A stretch of DNA of 64,000 nt from Ectocarpus siliculosus (taxonomy: Eukaryota; Sar; Phaeophyceae; Ectocarpales; Ectocarpaceae), in NCBI GenBank assembly GCA_000310025.1, contig FN649743.1, positions 4,368,702-4,432,701 of the forward strand, given 5' to 3'. Positions 12,413 through 25,500 of this stretch are shown one piece after another; the first letter of the stretch is position 1, and each line of letters starts with the position of its first letter. Both the position numbers and the translations under genes were made by a program. The notes under the pieces were generated by a model. It was given only the letters and a program-made list of their open reading frames with translations, did no database searches and was not told where the DNA came from.

Positions 12413-15400
12413 CTGACGAGCAACCGCAAAAAAAAAAGGGAGGCTCGACCGTTGCTCGGGAGAAGGTAGGGGCGGTGGGTTGTTTGCACAATACGTTGGG
12501 GCCCGGGGCTTGCTGTTGTGCAGGCATTGGTGCGCTGATGACGCCGTGAGAGTCATGACGCATTCTGCGTACCGCGCGAATTGTGTTTTTCTCCTCTCCC
12601 CCCGTAGCGATTCAAAGGCTGGTCTGCCCGTTTCTTGCGTCATATGGCCTCTGCTCCACGTACGTTGCGAATGATGCGGATAAGAGCATCGCAGCAAGTC
12701 CATCGGAACCACTTGGTACCGGTGTCATCGCACTGGGGTGTGATGACGCCGATACCGGTGCGGAAATCGAATTAAATCATTTGTTCTTGCTGGAACTACG
12801 CATCGTTTGATGCCACCGACACGTGCATAGACTCGCATCCTTACGGCACTCCTTCAAAAAAAGGACACCATTGCTACAGTTGAGCTTCGGGGGGAATTAA
12901 CCTTCGCTGGAATGTGGATGACTGCTGTAACATTTGTTGCACACATAAAAGTAGGACCAAGATGCGATCCGAGCGGAGGATCTTGCTGATGGTTGATCAG
13001 TAAGAACCACTACGGATGCGTCCCTCCTGACGCCACCTGCGGAGCTGGGGAATCCGAGACCCTCAGGCTTGGTCTCCCTCGCCCCTCGGGCGGCACTATC
13101 TTTCCTCTCTCTCTTCCGAGACCCCCCCCTTAGCTAAATCTCAACGAAGAAAACTGCCAGCCCCTTTGTAGTGGGTAAAGACTACTGCGATTCGGGCCTC
13201 CCCCTGACGAGGGAAGCCGGTGTCCTTATTGGCGTCGACGAAGAGATGCTGGAATCAAACTTAGATTGCAGTGCAGGTGTTGGGGCGTTTCAAAGATTTC
13301 GCCCAGGTCACTAATCTTGCGTGTACTGAGGGAACGAATGCTGCCATAGTACTACTAAGCCACAAGGCGTGATCCACTGCACTCAACTGCAAGAGCCAAC
13401 AAGGTTGCATCTTCAGAACGCCATGCATGGAAGCTTGACTTATCACACGTTCAGCCATACCTTCGGCTTCCAATGCAACGAACACTCAAGATTTCATGCC
13501 CAAGTCTACATGACATGACTCCTAGTGCAAAGTCTCAAAGTGGATAGTTTCCCACGTGAAAGCCACCAAAATCTTTTCCTCTCCCCAAGCTGCCATCCTC
13601 GGAGGAAACCTGAACGAACGCGCAATAGCTCGCGACAGCAGTACTTCTCTGCAAACCCCTTGTTGCCGCTTGGACAGGACTGTTGGACAAAAAACATAGC
13701 AGCAAACTAATCTCCCAGCCGAGCTCTTACTAGGGTTCACTTGTTGTGGACGTATGCTCTTCAATGAAATGCCCTCGGAGAGGTTCCCCGACCTCTTCGG
13801 CTCCGGGCGGAAGAGGCGGTGTTTTCGATCGATTCGTAATTGTTTTGACCCAGTCGAACAATCCATGAGACGCGTCCGCGGGCACAACGGTCCTGAAAGT
13901 TACTTGCAGCTACCAACCTAACACACCCGCCCTGGCAACCACCGACCCTCCTCAGTTGTTGACAACCCGGGTCTTGGAGACCGGGGAATCTCTCACCCGG
14001 AGAACCCCCGTGCGATGTGCAGGTCCAGTAGCGATATTGCTCGGGTGGTGGTGGTGGTTGCTGTAGCTGCTGTTGTTGTCGCCAGCCGACGGAGCCCCTT
14101 TCGACCTGGCAATGTTTAAAACAATTTAAGGAGGTCAAATTGTATTAACTCCCGACAGAGATTTGAACCCCAAAAACCATTGCTGTACCTCCCAGTAGAC
14201 TACTGCTGTAGGTTTGTGAGGTTACCCGTGACACAAATCAATAACCCAGCGAGACAGAACTCATCTTTCCACAAGCCTCTACAATGCAACAGCAGTAGTA
14301 TGGTGGGAGTGGGGCTAGCCACTATTCTAGTGTGATGGTATCAAAGTGTATGTGCCGTGGAGCTGAGACGATAGCGCATAGGTGGTGCAGGCGGCATAGA
14401 CGCGCTCATGTGTTCCCGCGCATGTACATACCGCCGTACCATTGGCTGTTCTGTACTGAATAAATGTGCCGACCATTCGTGCGGCACACAAGCGCGTTCG
14501 TGCAGCCAAGCAACGAGAGCTTACGTTGAGCTCTTTGCTGATATCAGGGCACACACCCTGTTCGATACACCGTGGTACGTAAGTAACCAATACCACTCGT
14601 ACCTCTCAGCAGCATCCTGTCTCCTGCACCAAAGCAGCAGTCGTGTTGCTTGCTTCGAGTTGCCGGTGAAGGAGATCGTGGTCCACAAAGCCTCCTTCGA
14701 TATCTATCTTCCCCCCAACGATAATCGGGGAAACAAATCCTAACTCTCTTCTTCAAATTCTCAGTCGCTGCCCCAGCGATGGTCCACTACCTTGTCTTGC
14801 TCTCTGAGGGAGATGAAGCTCCAAGGGCCGAGGATGGCGGAAACAGGGAGAGCGCCCTAACGCGGTGGAAATGTCTGGTTCGGATCGGCCCGAACGGAAA
14901 CATATTTAAAAACTGAACCGTCCGTAATATTTCACCTATTTAGCAACCCTACGAGCCCAACCCTACAGGCAAGCGGGTGAGCCGGCAAGGGGCGAGGGCC
15001 GACAAAGGCAGCCGCGAGGAGCGAGGGGCGAGGGGCGAATATCCAGCAGGACCAACCACTAGTCATTGGCTCCGAGCAGTGCTTCAAAATACGAGCTCAA
15101 ATTGGATGAACCAACGAACTACGGCAGTCCCGTGTGGATCGGTTGACCAGTTGACCATCGCCTCCCCGCCCTAGCCAACTACATGTACTCGTTCCAGCAA
15201 TTCGCATCGTCACACCGCACCTCTCTCCTTATTTGTCGATCTTGTTTCCCGCCCGGCTGTCGCTGTTTTGTACATGTACCTTACGTGAGGTCCGGGGGTA
15301 GGCGAGCGGGCGACCAGCAAGACTAGTCTACAGCTCCGAGATGCGTGCAGCGACGATCAACGGGAAGCGGCAGTAGTAGCAGCAGAAAGGTTGCTGACAG

Positions 15401-15756
15401 GGTCATCATCAGCAGGTGCTGGTCTTGGTGTGATGGTACCATCAACAACAAAGTACTTTCTGCTGTCAGACAACTACTGCTTAAAGCGTGCGATCTCAGC
15501 AACCCTGACATCACCACCGACTGACAGTTCATGGTTGTACAATATCCTGTTTTCGCATCTCTGTCCTCCTCTCTTGTTCTTACCCATCGCCTTTTGTCGT
15601 TGGTACTACACTATTCACCTTTCGTCCATGTGATTCATTATGGTTTTGAGAGTGTCGCGGCCTCGGATGCGGGCCAGACACAACCTGAAGAAATACAGCG
15701 CCGCGAGCAGGAAGACGCGGTTCCTACCCCAGCAACAACAGCGGCCGTGGTAGCGG
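12413..15756. other. Spacer with possible 5' end of the methyltransferase gene
   Basis: The methyltransferase start exon should lie just above 12412; a polypyrimidine tract at about 12425-12440 precedes the exon in minus-strand sense. Beyond that I see no supported coding exon. A diverged tRNA-like repeat lies at 14150-14262. A Gln/Pro-rich minus-strand open frame at 13761-14138 has plausible composition but no recognisable domain or boundary and is not called. Confidence 0.45.
14150..14262 (-). repeat. tRNA-derived SINE-like element, minus-strand copy
   Basis: The minus strand contains a box-B-like GGGGTTCAAATC and an upstream CGGGTAACCTCACAAACCTA that aligns with GGGTACCCTCACAGCCTACT of the element at 55285-55400. 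Acceptor and T-stem pairing are poor, so this is not a functional tRNA gene. Confidence 0.6.
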
Positions 15757-16311
15757 CTACAGCAGGCGGCGCAACAGTTTGACGTCATGGAGTTCGATGG
15801 GCGGCGGAATCAGCGAGGAGCTGTCCGCAAAGCTTCGATCCGGCCTCCCCTCCGCCAACGCGCCCGCCCGCACCTCCGCTGCAACCATGAGGCCGTCCGT
15901 AGGGAGCAGTTCCGACGGAAAACGAGGCAATCTAGGCGGGCGGGTGATCGGTTTGGTGACGGCAACAACGTCCAAGGTGGTCAGGGATACAGGGGATGCG
16001 TTGATGACGGTGGTGGAACCCCCAGGGGTCAGGTCAGGCGGGGGTACGAGAGGGTAAGGTAGCAGAGGGGGGAGGTGAAACAAGAAGTAGATGTCATTGA
16101 GGAATAGGTGTCTGTGTGCCTTTGTCAGCACACGCCGAAATGGAACGTGAGCGTCCCCTCTTGGCAAAAGCAGCGGTGTACATGTAGTCCTAGCAACAAC
16201 GGCCATTGCGCGGAGTTTTGATGGAAACGCGAGTTGGATGTTCATGCTGGTGTTCTTGGCGGTGGCAACAGCGCTGAGGTCGAATGTGAAGGGGTAGAGC
16301 GTGTTGCACTC
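15757..16311 (-). CDS. Gene Z: 3'-terminal exon of an unrecognised protein
   Basis: A single 555-base open exon begins after a plausible acceptor (minus strand ATGTAG, then GAGTGC) and ends with TAG. It encodes 184 residues starting ECNTLYPFTFDLSAVATAKN and including NTSMNIQLAFPSKLRAMAVV, a Pro-rich middle, and the C-terminus ELHDVKLLRRLL. The alternating polar/apolar start resembles a beta-sandwich of the LEA14/WHy kind, but I cannot support that. The phase is 0, and gene Y contains a possible phase-0 donor before its stop, so this exon could be the true end of gene Y. A minus-strand candidate upstream exon lies near 16360-16440. Function unknown. Confidence 0.5.
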   Translation of the reverse strand, partial: ECNTLYPFTFDLSAVATAKNTSMNIQLAFPSKLRAMAVVARTTCTPLLLPRGDAHVPFRRVLTKAHRHLFLNDIYFLFHLPPLLPYPLVPPPDLTPGGSTTVINASPVSLTTLDVVAVTKPITRPPRLPRFPSELLPTDGLMVAAEVRAGALAEGRPDRSFADSSSLIPPPIELHDVKLLRRLL

Positions 16312-16447
16312 CTACATGTCACCGGCCCATTTGGACATGTAAATACAACCACCTCTTCGTGTTGAAAATGTTGTAGCGTTGTTGTTTTCGCGATATTGGC
16401 TTCGATGTTTACTGTGCGCAGCGCGGGCTGTTGCTGGGTCCGCTTTT

Positions 16448-16870
16448 CGGAATTCGCGCCGCGTGGGATGCTTGCACGCTCGAGCAACCAAGTTACAGTA
16501 GTTCGGTGCTCACATTCTCTGAAGTTGTGGCGACGAGCGGAGGTAGCCTAGATTGTAATTTACACCCGATGAGATGTCGTCCTTTCACGCCCTTTCGTTG
16601 TCCAGAAAATTACAGATAATCCATCGAGTAGACTTCGCACAACGCAAGAGGAGAGATGACTCGCTCAAACATGGGTTCCTCCCCCCAGTCTTCACAACAT
16701 CAGTCTCACCCTAACTCTACACAGCATCAAAGTATACGCATCTTCCGAAATCATGCTGAGCAAGTGCTCATGGACGTGCTCCCTTCAGGTAGGACGGCCA
16801 TTTCATGTTGTACTGCCGTGTCTCCCCATCAACGGCGCTTCAACTATTTTATTCGGCCCATGGAGACAAT
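16448..16870 (+). repeat. Dispersed repeat R5, copy 1
   Basis: Diverged direct similarity to 29660-30040 is visible in several blocks: GCGTGGGATG followed by CGCTCGAG, a GTCGTCC block, GATGACTCGC, and CATCTTCC followed by a CAAGTGCTC/CAGGTGCTC block and a GGACGTGCTTCC-like block. A 112-codon open frame at 16656-16994 lies partly in the repeat and is not called a gene. Confidence 0.6.
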
Positions 16871-17293
16871 CCGCAATTACCAAACGTCGCTTGGAGTGAA
16901 AGTGAAGAGAGTTCCATCCCAACATGAAGCCTGGAGAGATATGTCGTTCATGAACCCTGAAAATGACGCAAGTCGGCTAAACAAAGAAAAATGATGAGAC
17001 TAGGCCAACCACGCGGAGGTAAAAGAGGGGCTTCCCGGCGTCGAAAGCGAACCAAATACACGTCTGCATGCCACACGTACGTGTAAGAATAGGAATTTTC
17101 TTCTGTCCTCAGCAGTACATCCACACGAAGCACCCTTCCTTGCCGACGAGAGCTCATTTTGTCGGGGGGGTTCGCAAGATAGATTCACACTCGTACACCG
17201 TTGTGAAAAAAGTTGGTCGAACAACACGGACGTGGCCCTCTATCGTATCCCGTGTTCCTGTCAAACAATATACCCCCTCGTGCACAAACGTAT

Positions 17294-20200
17294 TCATTTC
17301 CGCCGAAAATAGAACCACAGGAGTCTGCTGGTGAAGGAGATAACGGTCAGCTCCGCCCAGAAGCAGCTGGCGAAAACCTTCAGCAGCCACACGAGATCGC
17401 AGACACGGGCGCACAGCCCAGTGATCAGTTCAATAAAGACCACGACAAACAGCACGTAGAGAAGCCAATCCAACAGCTTCAGTGTCACCGCCACCATGAC
17501 AACCAGCACGACGACAAGCCAACCAAAGAGCTCCGCCGTCGCCGTCACCACGACAATCAGTAGGTAGAAGAGCCAATCCAACAGCTCCGCCGTCGCCGCC
17601 GGTAGACCGCAAACGAATGAGCTGAGCACCCGGACGAAAGCAGGGGCGGAGGACGTCAAAGACGGGAGGGCCAGCGGCATCACCCATTGCCCTGCGTACC
17701 ACACAGCCGTAAAGGCCCACGCCGAGAAGAGGGCCCTCCCTAACGAGCAGGGTTTCTCTTGAAGCTGATACACGGCGGCAAGACGTCGAAGAGCACACAA
17801 CGGAAGGTGGAGTTTTCGTCGCGAACGTGGGCATGCAAACGCTGCAGCGGGAGTTGGGAGGACGGCGTCGAGAGGCATCGGCAGCAGCGAAGCGCAGCCG
17901 ACATGCTGGATCTGGCTGTACAGCCCTGACGTACCGAATGGCAGGTGCTACGAAAACGTTCCGAAACCCAAAGCTTTGCCATTACGTGTAAACCAATTGG
18001 CAAATGAAGTGCTCTCCTGCAAGACCTTCGGGAAAGCATGCTTGGCAGTGCAGGTCGAGTTTCACAAAGTCCGTCCTTACCCCGGGCGTAGCCGATAGAA
18101 GTTTCAGACAAATCTGCAGCCTGTTGGCCGCCCTCGTTTGAAGCAAAGCATCGTTTCCAAGGTAAGTGGTGGCTTCGTTCCTGAAGTCGTCATCCTCCAA
18201 AGAATCAATGTATGACCTAATTATGTCCTGCAGAGAGAAAAGGTGCCCGCAGGTTTCTCATTGGTCAATTTGTTTTAGAGGACACTTCCTTTCGGTCGAA
18301 AATTCCATGGTTGACCGGTTGCGTCAGTCACGGTCATGATGTCATTGTTTCGGGGCGATTCAGCTACAAATTCGTGTAAGTGACGGATGGATTATTTGAT
18401 TACAGTATCATCAGTCATTCGCGGGCAGTGCTGACTGCACAATGGCTACATTCATTAGCGCCCCGGTCCAACGCATGTACGTCTCGCTGCACCGACCAAC
18501 CCCGCCCCTCTCGTAATATCATGATCGCATCTCCACGGCGGACGGACGGACTTTGAAAAACAAACTGGCACACACACACGCAGGGACAAATATTTACGGT
18601 AAACAATGGTCCCCAGGAAACACCAACACACGCTCAGTCTCTCTCTCACACGGATACCGGGCAAGGACTCTCTCTCGCGCTTTCATAAAACGTAAACCAA
18701 TAATTGTTGCCGTCAAGAACAGTCAGATAGTAACCGCGGCCACCATCACCGTGGTTGACGCTCGGGTGAAAAGCGAGAAATCTATATTGGTGGACAGGGG
18801 GTAATGCTCCTTAAGGCACAGCACCTTTATTATGTATAAGCTGTGGTACCTTGTCCCGACTCTTGATCTCCAACAATGTGGTGCCAAGGCAAGGCAACAG
18901 TGTAACCCAGGTGGTTTGGAACGCCTAGGCGTAGCGCGTACTCTGAACAACCGCTGTGTGTCCGAACAAATGTGTGCCTTCATGGGTTTCATGCGTAACG
19001 CACGTCAAACGATGAGGCACAACTACGTACCAATTCTGGTAAGGCGTTCGCTGTTGATATCGTTGTTTGAATCTAGACCTACATATTGGAATGCGGGGCT
19101 GTTGCAGGAGAATGGAACATTGAACCGACAATTGTGTGTGTACGGACCCTATCCGTTGCATCGGCGTAAAAGGGTGACGGGACCTACCGGCCTGGCGTTG
19201 AGGTTGAGGCTCCGGAACACACTAGGTGAGGGCGCGAGTCCGGTCGCAAAGTCGTTGACTCCCCTGCCGGAATGCCAAGGACGAGTGTGGACGGTGTCAG
19301 ATTCGCGGGGGGAACTGGCAACGGAACGGAGGGGGCGAAAGCAGGGAATCAACCCGGCTAGACGAAGGTTCGCAGGCTGTCCATCGTTGCTCATCAACAA
19401 GGCCAATGGGATATCCCAACCGGGGGGATGCAGTGTCCTGCACTCGAAGGAGGTACGACGCTGGACACGCGAGAAAAGTGCCAGAAATATGAATGGGACC
19501 TGGACTGAAAAATCAAACATCGACAGGTGTGTCTGTTGCACTTGGTTTGGCCTCCAGCCTCCAACTCCCACCCGAAAGGTGGTTCCGTGTGTCAAATGGA
19601 TCAGATTACGTCGTCATAAGAATGTGGGACGCGGAGGACACTCAGCATCGCAACCGGTACGCACGCCCTCGACGTTGCGGGGGCGACAAGCTGTCACGGC
19701 AGCGTTCCATCTTCTTCAAACCTGCAATAGCCGCCAGCAAAGACCATTGACTGGCATGTGCCAGGCAGCATGCGCTTGATGGACAGGCAGGGGGCTTCGA
19801 TGCTCTCCAGGGGATCCTTCTGCGAGGTCTTTGATGGAGGGGTTGGGTTGGGTACGGCACCACGCACGCATGTTTCGCGAGAAATTTCAACCACCATACC
19901 ACGTAAACTCCTCACCCGACGGTTTCGTCCGCAGGTCTGTGAGGCACCATCAAGTTTTTCAACTGTGCTCTTACGTTGAGATGGGCGGGGCTGGCTGTTG
20001 CAGAGTGCTCTCTCGAAGAACGTCTGTGCCAAGCGAAGCACAACAGAGACACATACAGGAAAGAGGGAGACCATCTACAGTGCCTCATCAAAATTAGTGC
20101 CGTTGCGGGTTGTTCCTGCTGCTCTTTGACATTGCTAGGCTCGTAACCTTCGGGGCGAAATAGATTATGGTCTACCTGCAGCTGGGCGTGGTGTATCTTT

Positions 20201-21384
20201 TGTTTGTTCTGGGGGTGCACGAAGTGCCTCGCTGCTCGGAACAACTCGCCCGCAACCTTCTCCCACCGGGATGATTTCGTGAATTCGAAGAACGCAACCC
20301 TTCCTCTTGGTTCCCCCGTGGAGGGTCCTTCTGGCTAAGAATATCATCCGTCGGCCAGGTACGTCCACAGATGGCATTTCTGGGCATCACGAGAGCACCA
20401 AACACGACCTGCGTTGCCCTACGGACTACGGGTCTCCCCCTGCCCCCGCGGGCACCAAAAGCACGCAAACAAAATTCGAAACAGAACTCATGAACATTCG
20501 TCTATATAGGCCCTGACACTACTGTAGCACTCCTACCGTTGATTCGTCGTAGCCGAGGTGAACCACGAATGCCTGTACATTGGCCGGGTTGACAATGGCT
20601 CTATCCAGAAGGATGGAGAGCGTCGAGGCGGTGCCGATGACCACCTGCGCTTGCACCTCTTCTTCCCAGTGGCTTCCGAGCGCCTTCAAAACCTGTCGTC
20701 ACCGCGTCCACCGCACGCGATTGTTGTCGGAGGGCAAGAACAGCAGCGCATATTCCGGCAACGGAGTGCGACCCATGCCCACAAACAAAATAATCAACCA
20801 ACGTGACAATGCCAAAGCGCTTGGAATCATGAGGAAGTGCGCCGTTCCTTGACGTACGTTCTGTACTCAAGCAGGTTAGCAACGAGCTACAAGTCCATCG
20901 TGTGTGATAGTGCCAACAATTTGAGACACCCACCGTGATAGTTGTGCCGGTAACGTCAGCGAACGTCTGGAAACGTGCAGAGAGATCAAACACGTCTTGT
21001 AAACTCCGCGCGACGAGCAAAACCTGGCACACAAGGAAGGAAAGGGCTCCGGATGGGTGCGCGCGGTTGTTGGGGGGGCACTTGAGCGAAAGGACGTAGC
21101 CAGCCAGGACAGCGGCGGTGGCAGAGGTGTCTCCTCTGTGAAACTGCCGTGCGCGTTCGCACTTGGGTACAACGTTCTTCTCCTTGAACGTGCTACCGTG
21201 TTCGGCCCGTGAGGAAACGCATTTCGTCGATTGGTCAACGCACCTGCGTGTAGTCGTCGCCAGGTTCAAGTCGAGAGAGTACCGAGAAAACTGCCGCCTT
21301 CAGGCTCGCGTTGGTGCCGTACGCCTGCCACAGCACGTTGCGGTGCAGCCCCACATGAAGAGCCAGCTTCATGTTCCCGCAAAG
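17294..21384 (-). CDS. Gene Y: large exon-rich protein of unknown family, C-terminal membrane domain
   Basis: Minus-strand exons with good splice sites: 21384-21244 (LCGNMKLALHVG to GDDYTQ), 21023-20934 (VLLVARSLQDVFDLSARF), 20692-20537 (VLKALGSHWEEE to HLGYDEST), 20334-20176 (PEGPSTGEPRGRVAFFEF to HHAQLQ), 19376-19188, 19098-19031, 18953-18850 (GCSEYALRLGVPNH), 18227-18081 (DIIRSYIDSLEDDDF to LSATPG), and 17947-17294 ending at TGA. The first four exons are phase 0 and join directly; 19376-18850 also join in phase, as do the last two. The joins 20176-19376 and 18850-18227 are unresolved and probably hold further short exons. The final exon encodes at least four hydrophobic spans, three in tandem 18-residue repeats. 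The start is missing: the gene may begin above 21384 or continue gene X. No family recognised. Confidence 0.6.
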
Positions 21385-21639
21385 CTGGTTCAAGCTTTTT
21401 AGAGGCGGTTGACGGAGGCAAGGGAACCGAGGAGAACAGTTGGGCGTCGGATCATCGCTTGTAATGCTATTGTATTAACTGGCTTCCGCCCAAGTTCGAC
21501 CGGTTCCCGGCACGATCTGACCGCTGCATGTCTCATCTCTTTGTTCTAGCATTATTTGTGCAAGCACTACATGTCATTGAGGCGTTTGGATTTTGGCTAT
21601 TCAAGCGTCTGAGGCACGTGAAGAAGACGTAGTATTGGG

Positions 21640-21905
21640 GTCATGCACGACACCAATCAACAGCAACCAAAGCGGCGACGACAATCCAACAAACATCCAC
21701 AGCAATTGCACCAGGACCGACAGAACGAACATCAACAAACAACGATGACAGCGACATCGATACCAACATCGACACTGACAACGACACCAACACCAACACC
21801 AACACCAGCAACGACGACGAGAACAACGACAACATTATCGACCGCAATGGCGACCACCCAAACGAGGAGGCTAACCCAAAGGAACGTAGACGTCGGGGGA
21901 GGACG
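21640..21905 (+). repeat. Low-complexity ACA/ACG-rich tract
   Basis: Dominated on the plus strand by AAC, GAC, ACA and CCA trinucleotides. It is open in several frames, reading as Thr/Gln-rich, Asp/Asn-rich or (antisense) Val/Ser-rich peptide. This fits a degenerate trinucleotide repeat better than a gene. Confidence 0.6.
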
Positions 21906-22214
21906 AGCATGAGGTATATCCTGCCGACCAAGTCGTCGCGGAGCTGCCAAACAAACAGGTGGCACGAGGGGAGTGAGGAAATTCGGTGTTTAGTGTAGCC
22001 CCGACGATGGTTGGAACGAGAGTGACTGGGGATCACCATCGTAGAACACACGTCCCTTTTTATCCTCGGAGTCAGCGCTTCCCAGAACTCGAGTCTTTAC
22101 GAACCACACGTGGGTTCGTACAAGACCCTTGGAGCGCAAGACAACTCTTTTGCACAATTTGCTCATGGTTTAAAAACCGAAATATTTGTTAAGAGTACAT
22201 CAGCGGTAAATAAT

Positions 22215-22430
22215 ATACCACATGGGTCCAGGTGATTGCCTATGCTCGATGGGGGGGGCGAACGAAGGCATTGGGGCTCGATCGCCGCTTCACGTTTCAC
22301 GAGAGCGATCCCAATATTCGCTAGAAAGGTTGACACAGACACGAAATACCACCGACTGTTGATTGTGGGAGTGAGTGACAGAATGCTGTCGTGCGACTCA
22401 TCCTTGTCTGGAACGTACACGTCTCTACAG
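22215..22430 (-). other. Candidate minus-strand exon between genes X and Y
   Basis: An open minus-strand frame reads DESHDSILSLTPTINSRWYF then VSVSTFLANIGIALVKREAA, with possible acceptors near 22445 and 22410 and a possible donor near 22220. If real it would link X and Y into one gene after a CAG/GTGCGC donor at 22561. The phase cannot be made to fit with certainty, so it is left outside both gene models. Confidence 0.3.
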
Positions 22431-22506
22431 CGAACTGTAGCCGATCTGTTAATGTTTGTTTCTCGTCTCGAACGTGTAGACGCAACAAACACCGGTGATT
22501 TTGCTG

Positions 22507-25500
22507 TTAGGGCCTATTGGTGATCGGACGTGGTCCAACGACACGTCGCCACTTGCGCACCTGAACGGTGTTGGGTTCTCCCCACTTGTCGTAGAGCTCG
22601 AAGATCCGGACAAGAATTCGAATCGGAAATGTCATGCGGTTGGTGCATACGAAGAAAAGCCCAGCTGCCGCCACGTACACCACCATCACCCAGGCCATCA
22701 ATCCCGCTGCAGCCGCAGCAACCCCCAAGGTCTTCCACGAGACTGATACCAGCTGAAAGGTGAGTGGCAGACGACTCCGAAACACGGTGACCCCGCGTGA
22801 AGCCCACACCACTGATGCGCTCCATCCATCTGTCTCAGCGATACGGTCAACGACCATCGCAACCAACCCTGCAGTGAACATGGCCGTCACCGCGCGGAAG
22901 GGGTGCCAACACGGTGGCTCCGCCCCGCGCCCTGGCGACCCCTTGTGGAAAATGGTGGAGTATACCCACGTACCCACGGCAACCATTCCGTTCGTGATGC
23001 TACTTATGACGTCAAGAGTATACGAGCGCATGTAGGCCCCGGAACCCAGCACGACCGACCAGCAGAAGACCTCCCTCCAGCCAGACACAAAATTCGCCGC
23101 AACTTGCTCTGACACCCACCACACCAGCCCCCCCAGGCAATCGACTACAACGATCTTCGCCACAACTGCCACCACCGCCGGGCGCATGGTGTGCCAGTGG
23201 TATGGCGTCGCCGCGCGTCCTTGCGGCAATCGACCCCGAACTCGGCACATCGCCAGCAAAGTCATAGAAACAATGTCTTTCGTGACCATCCTCATGACGC
23301 CGAGAAAGAGCGGCATCAACATGCCCACAACCACCCAGCGGTAGTCGTACCACCAAGCATTCCACTTAGCCATATCAGATTTTGACATCACTTTCATGTA
23401 TGGGCTGGACTCATCTATCGGCGTGATCTTCGACGTGGCCGCCAGGATCACCACCGAAAGAGACATCCACGTCTCCTCGACGATAGAGAGCCAGGTCAGT
23501 GAGTCCACCGCCCGTGCTCGCGACACTTGGTTCCGAACAACCGAGAACCCCCGCGTAAGCAACGAAGCCACCCAGTTCTTGATCCTGCTTGTGACGTCTG
23601 ACCGCAACATTCCGAACGCCGCCAATGCGACGTACGTGCGGATGCCCCCCGTCCAGGCGGATGTTGACCTCACCCAATCACGCTCTGACACCCACGACAC
23701 CAACGCCCTCGGGCCATCCACCATGGCGATCTTCACCACAAGCACCACTCGCCCCACACGGGAGGGGTGCCGGTACCTTGGGTCCGCCGCGCGCCCGTGC
23801 GGCACCCGACCACGAGCCAGCGACATCGCCAGCATGGCCACAGCAGCCACCTTCATCCCGACCCTGCTCTTGACGGTAAGAACCAACAGCAACAACCCGA
23901 CCACAGCAATGCCAAGGTGCTTGTATTCCACCCTGGACAACATGTCCGAGGCAGCAGAAGCGGGTGCTCCAGGCGCTGAATCGCCACGAACCCGAGGCTC
24001 ATCATGGGTTGCAACATGGCGCGCTCCGATCTGGCTTGAGGAGGAAGGGCGAGAAAGTCCGTTCGTCATGGCCTCTTCTTCGGGATGATCTCCCTTGGTA
24101 AATGCTTCGTCCTGGTTTGGGAGGCGCTGTGACTCCACTTCTGTGCCTTCTGGCCCGTCATCTTGTTCAGGACCCTTCTCAGCGGCCGCGTGTGGTGGTA
24201 GCACGACCGGTAGGTTCGGGCTGCTTCCACCGAGAGAGGGGGGGTGGGAGGGTGGTTGGTTTACTATCGACGGGACCTCGGCTTAGGTTGGACCAGAATC
24301 CGATTCAGATCTCATTCACACAGCATCAACCAGGAGCAAAGCGTCAGACGCGCTTGTTTGCTGCAGGCTGAGACTCAACTTGCCGCCACAGATATTTCCG
24401 AGACTTTGTATCTAACATCAGGACCACTCCCAGAGTTCAGGTTCCGTGTCACCTGTCGCCGTTGCCATCGACGATCGGGGCGATCTGTGCGGAAGCGGAC
24501 GCCAACACGTCACGTTGATCGCTGCCAGGAGACTTCACGACGAGCAAGTCACTGACGTCCTGCCCATCATCCTCGAAGCACAAGGTAGTCGATCCACCGA
24601 GCCTGGTTCAAAAGTGCAACCAACCATTGGCGGCATTTTGGGTATAAAACATTGTTGGTTGTGGCGGACGTCTTCTTCGCGAGCACCGACGCTTTCAAAA
24701 GCAATTTATGCCTGAGCGCCATGTTGACCAGACCGGACAAAACAACAGGACACCAGGGCTCCGGTGCTCAACTTCAACCGACGGCTGGCTGAGTGTATTA
24801 TTACCCACACGGACTGAAAGCTCACCCCCGTTTCGACTGAATGAACTGGTCGGTGTTGGGGCGCAAACGCCCACTAAACCCGGAAGGGCAGGAGGCGTGG
24901 ACTCGTTTAATTCTTGCTCTAACTGCTCGGCCATTGCCATCGCATGCGTGTCGATCCCCAGTTGAGAAACTACCATCACTCGGACTCTCCATACCTTTTT
25001 CCGCAAACAGAAACACATGTTTTTTCTTGTCCCTTTTCTTGGTGGTTTAGTTTGACCTTATATTTTAGCTGCTAAGCATATGCGGTCGGTCCCTTTCTAT
25101 CCTTCTCCATGCACATACCAGCAGGGGTTGGGGCTGGGGGCAACCTGCAGAGAGGGCACGGAAAGTAGAACCACACGCCTACGGCCATCGATACTTTGTA
25201 CTGAGAATCCGATCACCTCTGTAGTCACTAACTGCCAAGGTTGTCGATGTTCGGTGGGTTGGCTAACTGTGGCATTCCCCTGCTGGATTGGAATGTAGAT
25301 TCGGTCGAAAGCGCAGCACAGGATATCGGCGGCCACACTTCCCCGTGGATCAGCATTCGGTACCCTCTTTGCAATTCGCGCGCAGCCCGAAGGGGGGCAG
25401 GGGCTGCATGGAGGTGGCATGAGTCTTCTTCCTAGTCACCGGGAGCGGAAATTACTTGTCGCAATTGCGAGACAAAACACTGCATCGTTGCTGCGTATGG

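Noticed and set aside
18832-19779. 315-codon plus-strand open frame, one of the longest in the window
   Set aside because: It runs antisense across three phase-consistent gene Y exons and their introns and reads as basic low-information sequence without domain or splice context.
20934-21269. ABC transporter (subfamily D) fragment
   Set aside because: The segment ARSLQDVFDLSARFQTFADV resembles the end of an ABCD membrane domain, but the neighbouring in-phase exons show no Walker A, signature or Walker B motif, so the similarity is probably accidental.
23396-24088. 230-codon plus-strand open frame
   Set aside because: Antisense to the membrane region of gene X, whose exon joins are phase-consistent on the minus strand.
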